Numbered from the stretch's first letter, positions 1-8,227 are shown. The stretch is 64,000 bases of DNA from Hyphomonadaceae bacterium (GCA_019753105.1 JAIELJ010000011.1:124001-188000); one strand, 5' to 3'. The notes: a model not told the origin generated them from the sequence alone. Numbers and translations are program-made.

Positions 1-716
1 CCCGGATTGTTGTCATAGTTTCGCTCATCGACCGTGGCCGTAGCGAACAGCCCAACACGCGGCGTGATTTCGTAGTTCAAGCGACCGCGCAGGCCCGACT
101 GGTCAGAGTCACGGACCGAGGCTGCGCCGTCATACTCGCGCTCGCTCGTGTATGCGTCGAGGCGCACGCCCAAACGCGCGAACCGGTGCGACACGCCGAT
201 GGAAGCCTCCGTACGATCAAACTCCACCGGCGCAGCGATGAGCAGAATGTCGGAATCGGTGCGAGCGATGTATTCGTGCGAAACGCCTGCCGAGCCATGA
301 AGCGCGGTATCGGCGCTCACGTCCCAACGGCCACCGAGGCGCGCATAGTGCGTGTCCACATCTTCGCTTGAGAAGTCTTCGTGGCTGCGGAGAGCGGCAC
401 CGCCTTCGAGCGTCAGCTCATTGCGCGACCAATTGGACGAGAGCCGTGCACGGGGGGCGAGCGTGGTGACAATGTCGTCGTTCTCGAAGCCTGACGGCGC
501 AGCGAACAAATTGTCCGTGCTCGTCACGTCGAGATCGACATTGGCGTTGAGCGTAAAGCCGCCGAGGCGCACGCCGAGCGGATCGGTTTCAGGACGCGGA
601 CGCTCGCGCACTGAGACAACGTCCTGACGTCCTTCGACTTCCTGCGCCAGCGCATGCACCGGGAGCATCGTGATCAAGGTCGCTGCGAACAGCGAAGCAA
701 ATGGATTGAGCCGCAC
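1..716 (-). CDS. Outer-membrane beta-barrel protein, 3' part missing
   Basis: Reading leftwards from a GTG at 716, the frame stays open to the window edge, so about 238 N-terminal residues are visible and the C-terminus is cut off. Residues 1-25 are a Sec signal peptide ending in ALA-QE. After it come alternating amphipathic stretches such as LNANVDLDVTSTDNLF, SSNWSRNELTLEG and GVRLDAYTSEREYDG, the look of barrel strands. The pattern resembles the BBP2-type putative beta-barrel porins often found beside polysaccharide export genes; family membership is inferred. It is the most downstream visible gene of the minus-strand sugar cluster and may be the outer-membrane part of export. The frame is also open upstream of the GTG, but the signal peptide supports this start. 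Confidence 0.7.
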   Translation of the reverse strand, partial: MRLNPFASLFAATLITMLPVHALAQEVEGRQDVVSVRERPRPETDPLGVRLGGFTLNANVDLDVTSTDNLFAAPSGFENDDIVTTLAPRARLSSNWSRNELTLEGGAALRSHEDFSSEDVDTHYARLGGRWDVSADTALHGSAGVSHEYIARTDSDILLIAAPVEFDRTEASIGVSHRFARLGVRLDAYTSEREYDGAASVRDSDQSGLRGRLNYEITPRVGLFATATVDERNYDNNP

Positions 717-731
717 TTCTGTGTCCCCGCC

Positions 732-756
732 AAAAGGCCCCCCTTCTGGGGGCGCC
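732..756 (-). terminator. GC hairpin with U-run before the beta-barrel gene
   Basis: On the minus strand a stem of five C:G pairs, extended by an outer GG/CC pair, closes an AGAA loop and is followed by CCTTTT. It lies only 16 bases upstream of the GTG start of the beta-barrel gene, so it could be a terminator of upstream transcription or an attenuator in the leader. Confidence 0.4.
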
Positions 757-901
757 TGGGTGTCTAGCAGCAAAATCCCGCGTTCGTGGTCTGAAATGCA
801 ACGGATTGCGCGTCCTGCGAGAATGTCGCGGGTGGTATTTCTGTCTGCGCGCGGTGAAGTAACCATGCCCGTCGGCTCCCAAGCGATTTCAGCGTTTGGC
901 G

Positions 902-922
902 AACCATGCGGCGAACATGGTT
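902..922. promoter_or_regulatory. Inverted repeat AACCATG-N7-CATGGTT
   Basis: Perfect 7-bp arms separated by 7 bp lie in the 350-bp gap upstream of the beta-barrel gene. The size and position suit a dimeric repressor site, but no regulator is linked to it. The rest of the gap 717-1068 holds the hairpin at 732-756 and the repeat at 982-1069; I see no gene in it. Confidence 0.3.
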
Positions 923-981
923 AACGGGTTTGAAACCTCGCCGTGTGGCCGCGATTTCGTGAGTTTTTCGAACTTGTCTCA

Positions 982-1069
982 AGTCATTTCAGACGGCCGA
1001 AGGCCGATCTGGACTCCAGGGCAACAAGCTGTGCGGTAGCCCTGGAGTCCAGATCACGCTGGAATGACT
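982..1069. repeat. REP-like nested palindrome
   Basis: A perfect 16-bp inverted repeat (1006-1021 and 1040-1055, starting GATCTGGACT) encloses an 18-base loop. An outer pair, AGTCATTTCAG at 982-992 and CTGGAATGACT at 1059-1069, matches at 10 of 11 positions. The nested design is that of dispersed extragenic palindromes. The right edge touches the stop codon of the aminotransferase at 1069-1071, so it could also act as its transcription-end structure. Confidence 0.6.
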
Positions 1070-2394
1070 CAAGGTTTGTTGTACGTCCGATAGACGGGCT
1101 CTGACGGACGGCCCACGAGGAAGCGGTCAGTGCTGCCCGCGTCGAGCGCTTGTTTATACACAGCCATCGCGCCGCTGATCGCTTCGACGGTTTGGTCGAT
1201 GTCGGCGTCCGAGTGCGAATAGCAAACGACGAGCGACGGCATGATCAGGCCCCGCTTGATCGTTTCCTGCAGGAAGAGCGTACGGAAGGCCTGGCTCGGT
1301 TTTCCGTCATTGTCAGTTGTGCCGTAGAGCAGATTGCACGAGCGGCCCATGATCGTGATGTGATCCTGTACGCCGTTCGCGGCGGCTGCTTCCGCGAAGC
1401 CTTTGCGCAGGCGATCGCCCGCGGCGTGAAGCCGCTCGATCACCGGTTCGCTTTGATAAACTTTTATCGTCGCGATCGCAGCAGCAAGGCCGTGGGTTTC
1501 GCCGCCGTGCGTTGTCGACATCAGGAAGACGCGCTTGTGATCGATTTGCGTGAGATCGCCGAGGCGCATAAACTCGCGCTTGCCGGCAAGCGCGGAGACG
1601 GAAAAACCGTTGCCGAGGCCTTTGCCCCAGGTCGAGAGATCGGGATCGACGCCGTAGACGTGCTGAGCGCCCTTCTCGTGCCAGCGGAAGCCGGTGATCA
1701 TTTCATCGAGGATGAAAAGCGCGCCATCGGCGCGGGCGAGACGCTGCAATTCGTGCAGAAAGTTGTTGGCCGGCGGATCGATGCGCTCGGCTTCAAGGAT
1801 GAAACCGGCGATGCGGCCGGGATACTGCGCCAACAGCGCTTTGACGCTTTCGATATCGTTGTAGCGAAATTTCACCGTGAGCTCGCGCACGGCGTCCGGG
1901 ATGCCGCCATACATGGCGGTTGAGCCGATGAACCAATCATCGACCGAAAAGAAAGGATGATCGCCGCAGATCGCGATGAGATCGCGGCCGGTGTAAGCGC
2001 GCGCGAGTTTCACGGCGCCTGAAGTGGCGTCGGAGCCATCCTTGGAGAACTTCACCATCTCGGCATTGTCGACGATGGAGAGGAATTGCTCGGCCGCTTC
2101 GACTTCGATCGCCGCGGGCCGCGTGTAGCTCACGCCTTTATCGAGCTCGCGCTTGGCGGCTTCGACGACAGCGGGAAACGCGTGGCCCAACGTGACCGCG
2201 CGGTTGCCGTTGCCGTACTCGATGTATTCGTTGCCATCGGCATCCCACACGCGACAGCCCTGACCGCGCACGACGTGGCTGAGCGAGAGGATCGGATATT
2301 GATCGTCACCCTTGGCGTAGGTGTGGCTGCCGCCAGGGATCAGCGCATGCGCTTTCTTGCGAAGGCGCTCGGATTCATCGAACTTGTCGATCAT
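1069..2394 (-). CDS. Class III aminotransferase (glutamate-1-semialdehyde aminomutase-like)
   Basis: A 441-residue PLP-dependent fold-type I enzyme. It opens MIDKFDESERLRKKAHALIP, typical of the glutamate-1-semialdehyde aminomutase family, with the active-site lysine in WGKGLGNG and the cofactor aspartate in FILDEMITGFR. The ATG at 2394 overlaps the TGA of the PIG-L gene as ATGA, implying translational coupling; an upstream in-frame start would run 17 residues into that gene and is less likely. Because it sits last in a coupled sugar-nucleotide operon rather than near heme genes, I infer transfer of an amino group to a sugar or side-chain intermediate instead of aminolevulinate synthesis. The substrate is unknown. 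Confidence 0.88.
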   Translation of the reverse strand: MIDKFDESERLRKKAHALIPGGSHTYAKGDDQYPILSLSHVVRGQGCRVWDADGNEYIEYGNGNRAVTLGHAFPAVVEAAKRELDKGVSYTRPAAIEVEAAEQFLSIVDNAEMVKFSKDGSDATSGAVKLARAYTGRDLIAICGDHPFFSVDDWFIGSTAMYGGIPDAVRELTVKFRYNDIESVKALLAQYPGRIAGFILEAERIDPPANNFLHELQRLARADGALFILDEMITGFRWHEKGAQHVYGVDPDLSTWGKGLGNGFSVSALAGKREFMRLGDLTQIDHKRVFLMSTTHGGETHGLAAAIATIKVYQSEPVIERLHAAGDRLRKGFAEAAAANGVQDHITIMGRSCNLLYGTTDNDGKPSQAFRTLFLQETIKRGLIMPSLVVCYSHSDADIDQTVEAISGAMAVYKQALDAGSTDRFLVGRPSEPVYRTYNKP

Positions 2395-3035
2395 TTCAGC
2401 AGCACCTTGCGCGCATAAAACGCCTCGGCGTAGCGCGCGCGGCATTCGACGCCGCGCAAACGCGCAAGGCCGCGGAAGGTCTCATCATCGAACCAGGCTT
2501 TCGAGCGCTGGGTGCCGAAGTGCTTCATGAGAAGCTCGATTTTGCGCGCCAGCGCCTGCTCGCTGATTTCGACGTAGGTGTTCGGCTGGCCAAGATCGCC
2601 ATCCCATTTGGGAATCTCGTACTCGAGAACGAGATGATCGCGGAATGTATTCCAGGTTAGCTCATTGATGAGCCGGTGATCCTGGTGCGCGTCGTTGCGC
2701 TGGTGCGTGAGGATGACGTCGGGCTTCAGGCTCTTCAGGCTTTCGACCCAGTCCTTCACCGCACTCCGCTCCGCCGGCATGTAGCCGTCACGGAAGTCAG
2801 CGAGATGCATGTTCACACGCGCCGCGCCATTTAGAAAATCGCCCGCACTCGCCCGCGCTTCATCGGCGCGCTCACCCGGCGCGCTTGCAACACACCAATC
2901 AATCTCGACCTTCGCGCCGGAAGCAATCCACGTGAGGATCGTTCCGCCCGCACCGATTTCGATGTCGTCGGAGTGAGCGCCGATGGCGAGGACTGAAAGC
3001 GTCTTGCCCGGCTGCGCAAGAGCGAGCGGAAACAT
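2391..3035 (-). CDS. PIG-L family deacetylase
   Basis: 214 residues with the LmbE/PIG-L zinc-site motifs: AHSDDIEIGAGG near residues 20-31 (family consensus AHPDDE, here with serine in place of proline) and HQRNDAHQDH around residue 115. Family members remove N-acetyl groups from amino-sugar conjugates. The start overlaps the TAA of the cytidylyltransferase by one base (TAATG) and its own TGA overlaps the next start, so it is the middle of a coupled group. Together with the neighbouring aminotransferase it suggests an amino or N-acyl sugar intermediate. There is no signal peptide, so it should act in the cytoplasm. Confidence 0.88.
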   Translation of the reverse strand: MFPLALAQPGKTLSVLAIGAHSDDIEIGAGGTILTWIASGAKVEIDWCVASAPGERADEARASAGDFLNGAARVNMHLADFRDGYMPAERSAVKDWVESLKSLKPDVILTHQRNDAHQDHRLINELTWNTFRDHLVLEYEIPKWDGDLGQPNTYVEISEQALARKIELLMKHFGTQRSKAWFDDETFRGLARLRGVECRARYAEAFYARKVLLK

Positions 3036-3823
3036 TAGCCCGGCTTCTTAAGGTGATTGCCGTTGCGCCGCCAGGGCATGTCGCCCTTCTCGATCATGTC
3101 CTCGAGCACTTGGCGATCGCGTAGCGTATCCATCGAACGCCAGAAGCCTTCGTGCTTATAGGCCATGAGCTTGTTCTCGGCGATGAGACGCGCGAACGGC
3201 GCTTCGACGAGTTCTTCGCCGTCGCTCATATAATCGAAGATCGCCGGCTTCAGCAGGAAGAAGCCGCCATTGATCCAGATGGTCGAATTGTCCGACGTCA
3301 GGAACGCCTGCACATTGCCGTCATCGGCGATATTGGCGATGTGATAAGTCACCGGCGGGTGCACGGCGAGAAAGCACGCGACCGCGTTGCTGGCTTTGAA
3401 CTTCGCGATCATATCGTCGAGGTTCACGTTCGAGAGACCGTCGCTGTAATTCGCGAGGAACATCTCTTCGTTCTGCACATGCTCGCGCACGCACCAGAGG
3501 CGGCTGCCGATATTACGCCAGACACCCGTATCGATCATCGCCACGCGCCAATCTTCCTCGCGCGCGCCGAGCATCTCGACCTTCGAGCCTTCAACAATCA
3601 CGTCAGCGTAGGATTGCTGTTTGTTGTTGAGGAAGAAGTCTTTGACCGTGTTGGCCTTGTAGCCGAGGCAGAGCACGAAATCCTTGTGCCCGTACTCGCT
3701 ATAATAGTTCATCACGTGCCACAGGATCGGCTGGTGGCCGATCGGGATCATCGGCTTCGGCACCGCTTCGGAATACTCGCGAATGCGCGTGCCCATGCCG
3801 CCGCAGAACAGAACAACTTTCAT
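3035..3823 (-). CDS. rfbF: Glucose-1-phosphate cytidylyltransferase
   Basis: 262 residues that make CDP-glucose from glucose 1-phosphate and CTP. The nucleotidyltransferase signature GGMGTRIREYSEAVPKPM begins at residue 8, followed by IGHQPILWHVMNYY and CLGYKANTVKDFF, all close to the RfbF pattern. The ATG at 3823 overlaps the TGA of the methyltransferase as ATGA. CDP-glucose normally feeds CDP-glucose 4,6-dehydratase (RfbG), but no RfbG-like gene is in this window. That step must lie outside or be replaced by the epimerase/dehydratase at 9555-10598. Confidence 0.93.
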   Translation of the reverse strand: MKVVLFCGGMGTRIREYSEAVPKPMIPIGHQPILWHVMNYYSEYGHKDFVLCLGYKANTVKDFFLNNKQQSYADVIVEGSKVEMLGAREEDWRVAMIDTGVWRNIGSRLWCVREHVQNEEMFLANYSDGLSNVNLDDMIAKFKASNAVACFLAVHPPVTYHIANIADDGNVQAFLTSDNSTIWINGGFFLLKPAIFDYMSDGEELVEAPFARLIAENKLMAYKHEGFWRSMDTLRDRQVLEDMIEKGDMPWRRNGNHLKKPG

Positions 3824-5109
3824 TGCGCGCTCTCCGGATCGAAGATTGTCGCTTCCGGGATCGGCACGACGAATTTGCCGCCCCACTGGCCGATGTGGCT
3901 CATCTGTGCCGCGATCTCCTTGCGCAGATTCCACGGCAGGATGAGCACATAGTCCGGACGCGCCGCATCGAGCGCCTCGACCGGCAGCACCGGAATATGC
4001 GTGCCCGGCGTAAAGCGGCCGTGCTTGTGCGGGTTGCGATCGACGGTGAAGTCGATGAAGTCCGTGCCGATGCCGCAATAGTTCAAGAGCGTATTGCCCT
4101 TGCCCGGCGCGCCATAACCCACGACGTGTTTGCCGGCGTTTTTGGCTTCGATGAGGAACGCCAAGAGCTTGCGCTTGGTGGCTTTCACTTGCTCTTCGTA
4201 AGCGGCGTAGAGTTCGAGCGATTTGTAACCCAGCCGCTCTTCGCGCGCGATCAGATCGCGGACAGCTTGGCTGATTTGCTCATCACCTTCGTGCGCGAGA
4301 TAGACGCGCAGTGAGCCGCCATGCGTCGGGATTTCTTCGACATCGAAGAACACGAGGCCGTGCTTCTTGGCGATGGCTTCGATGGCGATGGCCGAGAAGT
4401 AGCAGAAGTGCTCGTGATAGATGGTGTCGAACTGGTTCTGTTCGATCAGGTTCTGCAGGTGCGGGAATTCGAAAGTTATGACCCCGCCCTGCTTCAGCAG
4501 CGCCTTGGCGCCGCCGACGAAATCGTTGAGGTCCGGCACGTGCGCGAGCACGTTGTTGCCGAGGATGAGATCGGCCTTGCCGTGCGCGGCTTCGAGTTTC
4601 TTGGCGAGCGATACGCCAAAGAAATCGACCGTGACCGGGATGCCTTTGCTCTTGGCGACTTCCGCCGTGTTGGCCGTCGGCTCGACGCCCATAATGTTGA
4701 TGACGCCCAGCGGCGCGAAGTGCTGGAGCAGATAGCCGTCATTGCACGCAATCTCGACCACGAAGCTCTTGTCGTTAAGCCCACGGCGCTTGGTGATCAT
4801 CTCGCAATAGCGGCGCGCGTGCTCGACCCATGAGGTCGAGTAGGACGAGAAATACGGATAGTGCTCGGTGAAGATGCCGTCAGCGGCGACGTATTCTTTC
4901 AGCTGCACCAGCCAGCACGCATCGCAGACCAAAACATGGAGCGGAAAGAACGGCTCCATCATGTCGATTTGTGCCGCGTCGAGGAACGTCTCGCACAGTG
5001 GCGACTTGCCGAGATCGACCAAGCTGTGCTTCAGCCCTGCCCCGCACAAGCGGCACGAGCCCGACGCCTTATGCGCGGCGCTGAATTCGGTGGCGGATTG
5101 GGCAGTCAT
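3820..5109 (-). CDS. SAM-dependent sugar C-methyltransferase
   Basis: 429 residues with the three-part layout of NDP-hexose C-methyltransferases (TylCIII/TcaB9 type). An N-terminal zinc-binding part has CRLCG at about 19 and CDAC at about 62. A class I SAM domain has VEIACNDGYLL and GNNVLAHVPDLNDF. A C-terminal domain carries GYGAPGKGNTLLNYC. YHEHFCYFS matches the family's catalytic stretch. Enzymes of this type add a methyl group to a ring carbon of a keto-deoxy-sugar nucleotide. It is coupled to rfbF, so the product is probably a branched-chain deoxy sugar. The start is 56 bp after the oxygenase-like gene. Confidence 0.9.
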   Translation of the reverse strand: MTAQSATEFSAAHKASGSCRLCGAGLKHSLVDLGKSPLCETFLDAAQIDMMEPFFPLHVLVCDACWLVQLKEYVAADGIFTEHYPYFSSYSTSWVEHARRYCEMITKRRGLNDKSFVVEIACNDGYLLQHFAPLGVINIMGVEPTANTAEVAKSKGIPVTVDFFGVSLAKKLEAAHGKADLILGNNVLAHVPDLNDFVGGAKALLKQGGVITFEFPHLQNLIEQNQFDTIYHEHFCYFSAIAIEAIAKKHGLVFFDVEEIPTHGGSLRVYLAHEGDEQISQAVRDLIAREERLGYKSLELYAAYEEQVKATKRKLLAFLIEAKNAGKHVVGYGAPGKGNTLLNYCGIGTDFIDFTVDRNPHKHGRFTPGTHIPVLPVEALDAARPDYVLILPWNLRKEIAAQMSHIGQWGGKFVVPIPEATIFDPESAQ

Positions 5110-5165
5110 TCTCGGTGGCGCCTTTCGGAGCGATCTTAAGCAAGGTTCAAGCCGGGCGGAGCTGG

Positions 5166-6095
5166 TTAATCGGCCTTCGCCAAGCGGTCACCAAAGTATA
5201 GGACTTTGTCGCCCTCGGCGCTCCCGTCATCGTAAAGGGCGATCAGCTCCTCGGGGAGTTTGGCGAGATCGGTAGCGCGCAGATAATCGCGCATGGTCGT
5301 GCCGGTTGATTTGCTATCGATGTTCGGCGCGCCGATTTTGCCGGCGACGTCATCGAGATGCACGGTGCGGAAATCGATGGAGTAGCGCGCGAGATCGGTC
5401 GTGTTGGCGACCGTTTCGTGGAGTTGCGCGCCGGAGAAGAGGATGATGCCGCCAGGCGGCGGAACGTAGCGCAGATTAACGCCATCGACCGGCTCTTGCG
5501 GCTTCGGCTGTTCGCGCGTGTCGCTCTTCACATGCTGCGCGGCGCTGGCGCGGTTCTTCGTATTCCACTCGTAGTAATTATAGATCTCGGAATTGTTGGC
5601 GACCGGATCGGTGAAGTTGCGCGGGTAAAAGCCCATGCCGTTATTGGGATCGACCGGATAGATCGGCAGCCACCAATTCAGCTGGCACATCGGCGCCGAA
5701 TACCAGGTGTCGCGGTGCGGGTGGAACGCATAGGCGATGCCCGAGGAGAGAAAGTGCGACGGGTACGCGGAGCGCATGCGCGGCACGTCGAAATAAAGCT
5801 TCTCCAAATCGATGCCGCGCTCAGCCATGATTTGCGGCAGCAAGCGTTTGCACTCGGGATGGTGAATGAAGGCGGGCTTCAGCACCGAAAGAATGGCGGC
5901 GACCTCTTCGGCCGTCTTGTGATGGTGAATGGTACGCGGATCGAGCGGTGCGAACGCCTCTTCCAGCATCGTGCGGCCGAGGGCGACCAGTTCGCGCGTC
6001 GTATCTGTCGGCGTGAACAGGAAGATGTCGCCGGCATAAAGCCGCGCGCGGCGCTCGGCGTCGGACATGTCGGAATCGATGAATACGTTGGTCAT
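5166..6095 (-). CDS. Putative Fe(II)/2-oxoglutarate dioxygenase-like protein
   Basis: 309 residues from the ATG at 6095 (an ATG 30 bases upstream is possible). HPHRDTWY near residue 125 and GAQLHETV near 225, followed by ARYSIDFR, look like the HxD...H iron site and the 2-oxoglutarate-binding arginine of the phytanoyl-CoA dioxygenase superfamily. The sequence is otherwise not one I recognise closely, and many sugar-cluster members are uncharacterised. It heads the group methyltransferase-rfbF-PIG-L-aminotransferase on the minus strand, so hydroxylation or oxidation of a sugar or its substituent is a reasonable guess. Confidence 0.65.
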   Translation of the reverse strand: MTNVFIDSDMSDAERRARLYAGDIFLFTPTDTTRELVALGRTMLEEAFAPLDPRTIHHHKTAEEVAAILSVLKPAFIHHPECKRLLPQIMAERGIDLEKLYFDVPRMRSAYPSHFLSSGIAYAFHPHRDTWYSAPMCQLNWWLPIYPVDPNNGMGFYPRNFTDPVANNSEIYNYYEWNTKNRASAAQHVKSDTREQPKPQEPVDGVNLRYVPPPGGIILFSGAQLHETVANTTDLARYSIDFRTVHLDDVAGKIGAPNIDSKSTGTTMRDYLRATDLAKLPEELIALYDDGSAEGDKVLYFGDRLAKAD

Positions 6096-6211
6096 TGGGG
6101 AGCGGCCCGCCTCACCTTCCAGCACCGGCGTTTTAATGCGAGAAGTCGGCTCCTACAAAGCAAATCCCGCGCTACGGGCGTGAGGCTTGCAGTGCTTCGC
6201 CAGGCTTACCC

Positions 6212-6742
6212 ATGCTGTTTACCAAGACCGATCTGAACGGCGCCTGGCTCGTCGAGCCCGAGCCAAACCGCGACAGCCGCGGCTGGTTTGCGCGGACGTT
6301 CTGCGAACGTGAGTTCGGCGCGCAAGGGTTAGAGACGCGCTTCCCGCAGCACTCCACTTCACAAAACGTCGAGCGCGGCACGCTGCGCGGCATGCACTAC
6401 CAGCGCGCGCCGCACGGCGAGGTGAAGCTGGTGCGCTGCCTCAAAGGCGCGATCTGGGACGTGATCATCGATCTCAACCCGGACTCGCCGACGTTTAAGC
6501 GCTGGCAGGGCTTCGAGCTCTCGGCCGAAAACATGCGCCAGCTCTACATCCCGAAGGGCTTCGCGCATGGCTTCCAGACGCTGAGCGACGATTGCCAGAT
6601 CGGCTACCTGATCTCGGAATTCTACGCCCCGGACGCGGCGACCGGCGTGCGCTGGGACGATCCAGCGTTCGGGATTGACTGGCCGCTGCCGATTACGGTG
6701 ATGAGCGACAAGGATCGCGGTTGGGCGGATTTTGTGGGCTAA
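6212..6742 (+). CDS. rfbC: dTDP-4-dehydrorhamnose 3,5-epimerase family protein
   Basis: 176 residues of cupin-fold RmlC type. Seen are PEPNRDSRGWFARTF near the N-terminus, the catalytic-histidine motif RGMHYQ at about 59-64, the segment VKLVRCLKGAIWDVIIDLNPDS split across the core, and IPKGFAHGFQTLSD with the conserved aspartate/tyrosine region after it. It epimerises C3 and/or C5 of a 4-keto-6-deoxy sugar nucleotide. It is transcribed away from the minus-strand operon, with 116 bp between the two starts that can hold divergent promoters. No rmlA, rmlB or rmlD is in the window, so it may act on the sugar nucleotide of the local cluster rather than on a full rhamnose pathway. Confidence 0.88.
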   Translation: MLFTKTDLNGAWLVEPEPNRDSRGWFARTFCEREFGAQGLETRFPQHSTSQNVERGTLRGMHYQRAPHGEVKLVRCLKGAIWDVIIDLNPDSPTFKRWQGFELSAENMRQLYIPKGFAHGFQTLSDDCQIGYLISEFYAPDAATGVRWDDPAFGIDWPLPITVMSDKDRGWADFVG

Positions 6743-6785
6743 ACGCCGCACGATTCCGGCGCGCCATCCTTGTACTGCGGCGTTT
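6741..6785 (+). terminator. Hairpin after the RmlC-type gene
   Basis: Perfect 10-bp arms AAACGCCGCA (6741-6750) and TGCGGCGTTT (6776-6785) with a 25-base loop begin inside the stop codon. They are followed by GTGTGTTTC. A plausible transcription end, though the loop is long. Confidence 0.4.
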
Positions 6786-6867
6786 GTGTGTTTCACTTGA
6801 CGACTTACGTCACCGGACGCGGGCGTACCGATTTGCTCCCGTAGGTGCGCCGGATAGGTTGTGGCAT

Positions 6868-7695
6868 ATGAACCGTTCGCGACGCAGGTTTCTGAGGGTT
6901 ACTAATGGCATTGCGCTTGGGATATTGTTCGCGGCGCAAGAAACTGCGCGCGCCATGACTAGCGCGCCGCCGATCGGCGAGAGCTTTGCTCGCATTCTCC
7001 GTTGGGCGGATTTCAACCTGCCCCTGCTCCGAGCTTCGCTACGCCCGCCAGCCAGCGAAAGCGAGATTGACGCGTTTGAAGCGCTGATCGGCCGGACGTT
7101 ACCGGAGGATGTCCGCGACCTCTATCGCCTCGCCGACGGACAGATCCCATTCCAATTTGGTCGAACGCCCCTTTATCCTGGCATCTTCCTCAGCTTGCCA
7201 TTCAACCCGCTTGGGGTGGTCACGAGAGATTGGCGCTTTGCCGTTGATGCAATCCAACACACCGAATCGATCACAGATGAATTCCTTTCTTCGTTTCCAC
7301 CCGGTGCGGTGAGAGCGCTTCACTATAACACAGCTTGGGTTCCAATCTCCGACGACGCTGGCGGTAATCATCTCGCCATTGATCTTGATCCCGGTCCCGC
7401 AGGAAACGTTGGCCAACTCATCATCACGGGTACGGACGAGGAAGAGCGCGTTCGTGTCGCCCCGTCTCTTAGCGTCTTCCTTCATTGGGCCGCTGGTGAG
7501 ATGGAGGCGGGAAACTTCGCGCCCGCAAGAAGTGAAGAACGACCCATGAGCGACGCCGACAGGGAACGGTTTAGTGCAGGACTCCCTGTCGTGGTTGCGG
7601 ACGATCCTTCGGAGGACGATTGGCGCTGGCGCAATGAGGGGCACCTCCACGACGGCCTGCGCAATTACCTCAAATCAGGCGGTCAGATCGGTTAG
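6868..7695 (+). CDS. SMI1/KNR4 family protein with twin-arginine leader
   Basis: 275 residues from the ATG at 6868. The N-terminus MNRSRRRFLRV followed by a short hydrophobic run and ARA reads like a Tat signal peptide. A second ATG at 6955 would give a cytoplasmic form. Residues about 55-95 (RPPASESEIDAFEALIG, LPEDVRDLYRLADGQ) match the start of the SMI1/KNR4 fold, and FNPLGVV plus WVPISDDAGGNHLAIDLDP match its later conserved parts. Members of this superfamily often serve as immunity proteins to secreted toxins, but no toxin gene is adjacent. It interrupts the sugar-gene cluster and is followed by 540 bp of noncoding repeats, which suggests an insertion. Confidence 0.75.
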   Translation: MNRSRRRFLRVTNGIALGILFAAQETARAMTSAPPIGESFARILRWADFNLPLLRASLRPPASESEIDAFEALIGRTLPEDVRDLYRLADGQIPFQFGRTPLYPGIFLSLPFNPLGVVTRDWRFAVDAIQHTESITDEFLSSFPPGAVRALHYNTAWVPISDDAGGNHLAIDLDPGPAGNVGQLIITGTDEEERVRVAPSLSVFLHWAAGEMEAGNFAPARSEERPMSDADRERFSAGLPVVVADDPSEDDWRWRNEGHLHDGLRNYLKSGGQIG

Positions 7696-7968
7696 TTGGC
7701 TCAGGGTGACTTACTTGCGCTTGATTTCAACGCTTCGCACAAAATCTATCCGACACCCCTGCGAGCAGCCGTATGATCACGCCGTCCGCATCATCGAAGG
7801 GGCTTTGGATCCAACCTGAAGCGAAGCGGATCGTGATGAGTGAGGTTAGGCGGCGGGGATTGAAACCGTCGCGGTCCGGGGATCAGCGTTGGTCTGACCC
7901 GCTCACCGTTGGCGCACAGGGCCCGGGGTGAATAGCCCCTCATCTCCTGCGCGCGCGTCAGCATCGCG

Positions 7969-8037
7969 GGGACGCTGAGCGAAACGCGCAGTTCCTACTC
8001 TATCTCTCGGCGCCTTAGCGCGTCAGCTCAGCGTCCC
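7969..8037. repeat. 12-bp inverted repeat GGGACGCTGAGC
   Basis: Perfect arms at 7969-7980 and 8026-8037 are separated by 45 bases. Both lie between convergent genes, so the fold may stop transcription from either side or belong to a structured RNA. Confidence 0.45.
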
Positions 8038-8100
8038 GCCCTTCGGCTCTCATGGAGCGCGGGGATGCAGACCTGTGCGCAGTGAGCAACGTCGGCTCGC

Positions 8101-8227
8101 ACGCTTCCCGGACAAGGCGCGCATAGCGCGCCGCCGATCCGGGACCCATGGTCGCGTAAGACCGGAGCGAACGCATTGGCCGCTACGATGGGTCCCGGCT
8201 CTTCGCTTCGCTACGGCCGGGAAGCGT
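8101..8227. repeat. REP-like nested inverted repeats
   Basis: Outer arms ACGCTTCCCGG (8101-8111) and CCGGGAAGCGT (8217-8227) and inner arms CCGGGACCCAT (8139-8149) and ATGGGTCCCGG (8188-8198) are each perfect over 11 bp. This nested form is typical of dispersed extragenic repeats in alphaproteobacteria and differs from the repeat at 982-1069. Confidence 0.6.

Noticed and set aside
1069-2394. Calling the class III aminotransferase hemL for heme synthesis
   Set aside because: Family resemblance is real, but translational coupling to PIG-L, rfbF and a sugar methyltransferase makes a sugar role more likely, so no heme gene symbol is given.
7850-7880. GATTGAAAC-like string resembling the end of a CRISPR repeat
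   Set aside because: It occurs once and there is no spaced second copy within hundreds of bases, nor any cas gene.
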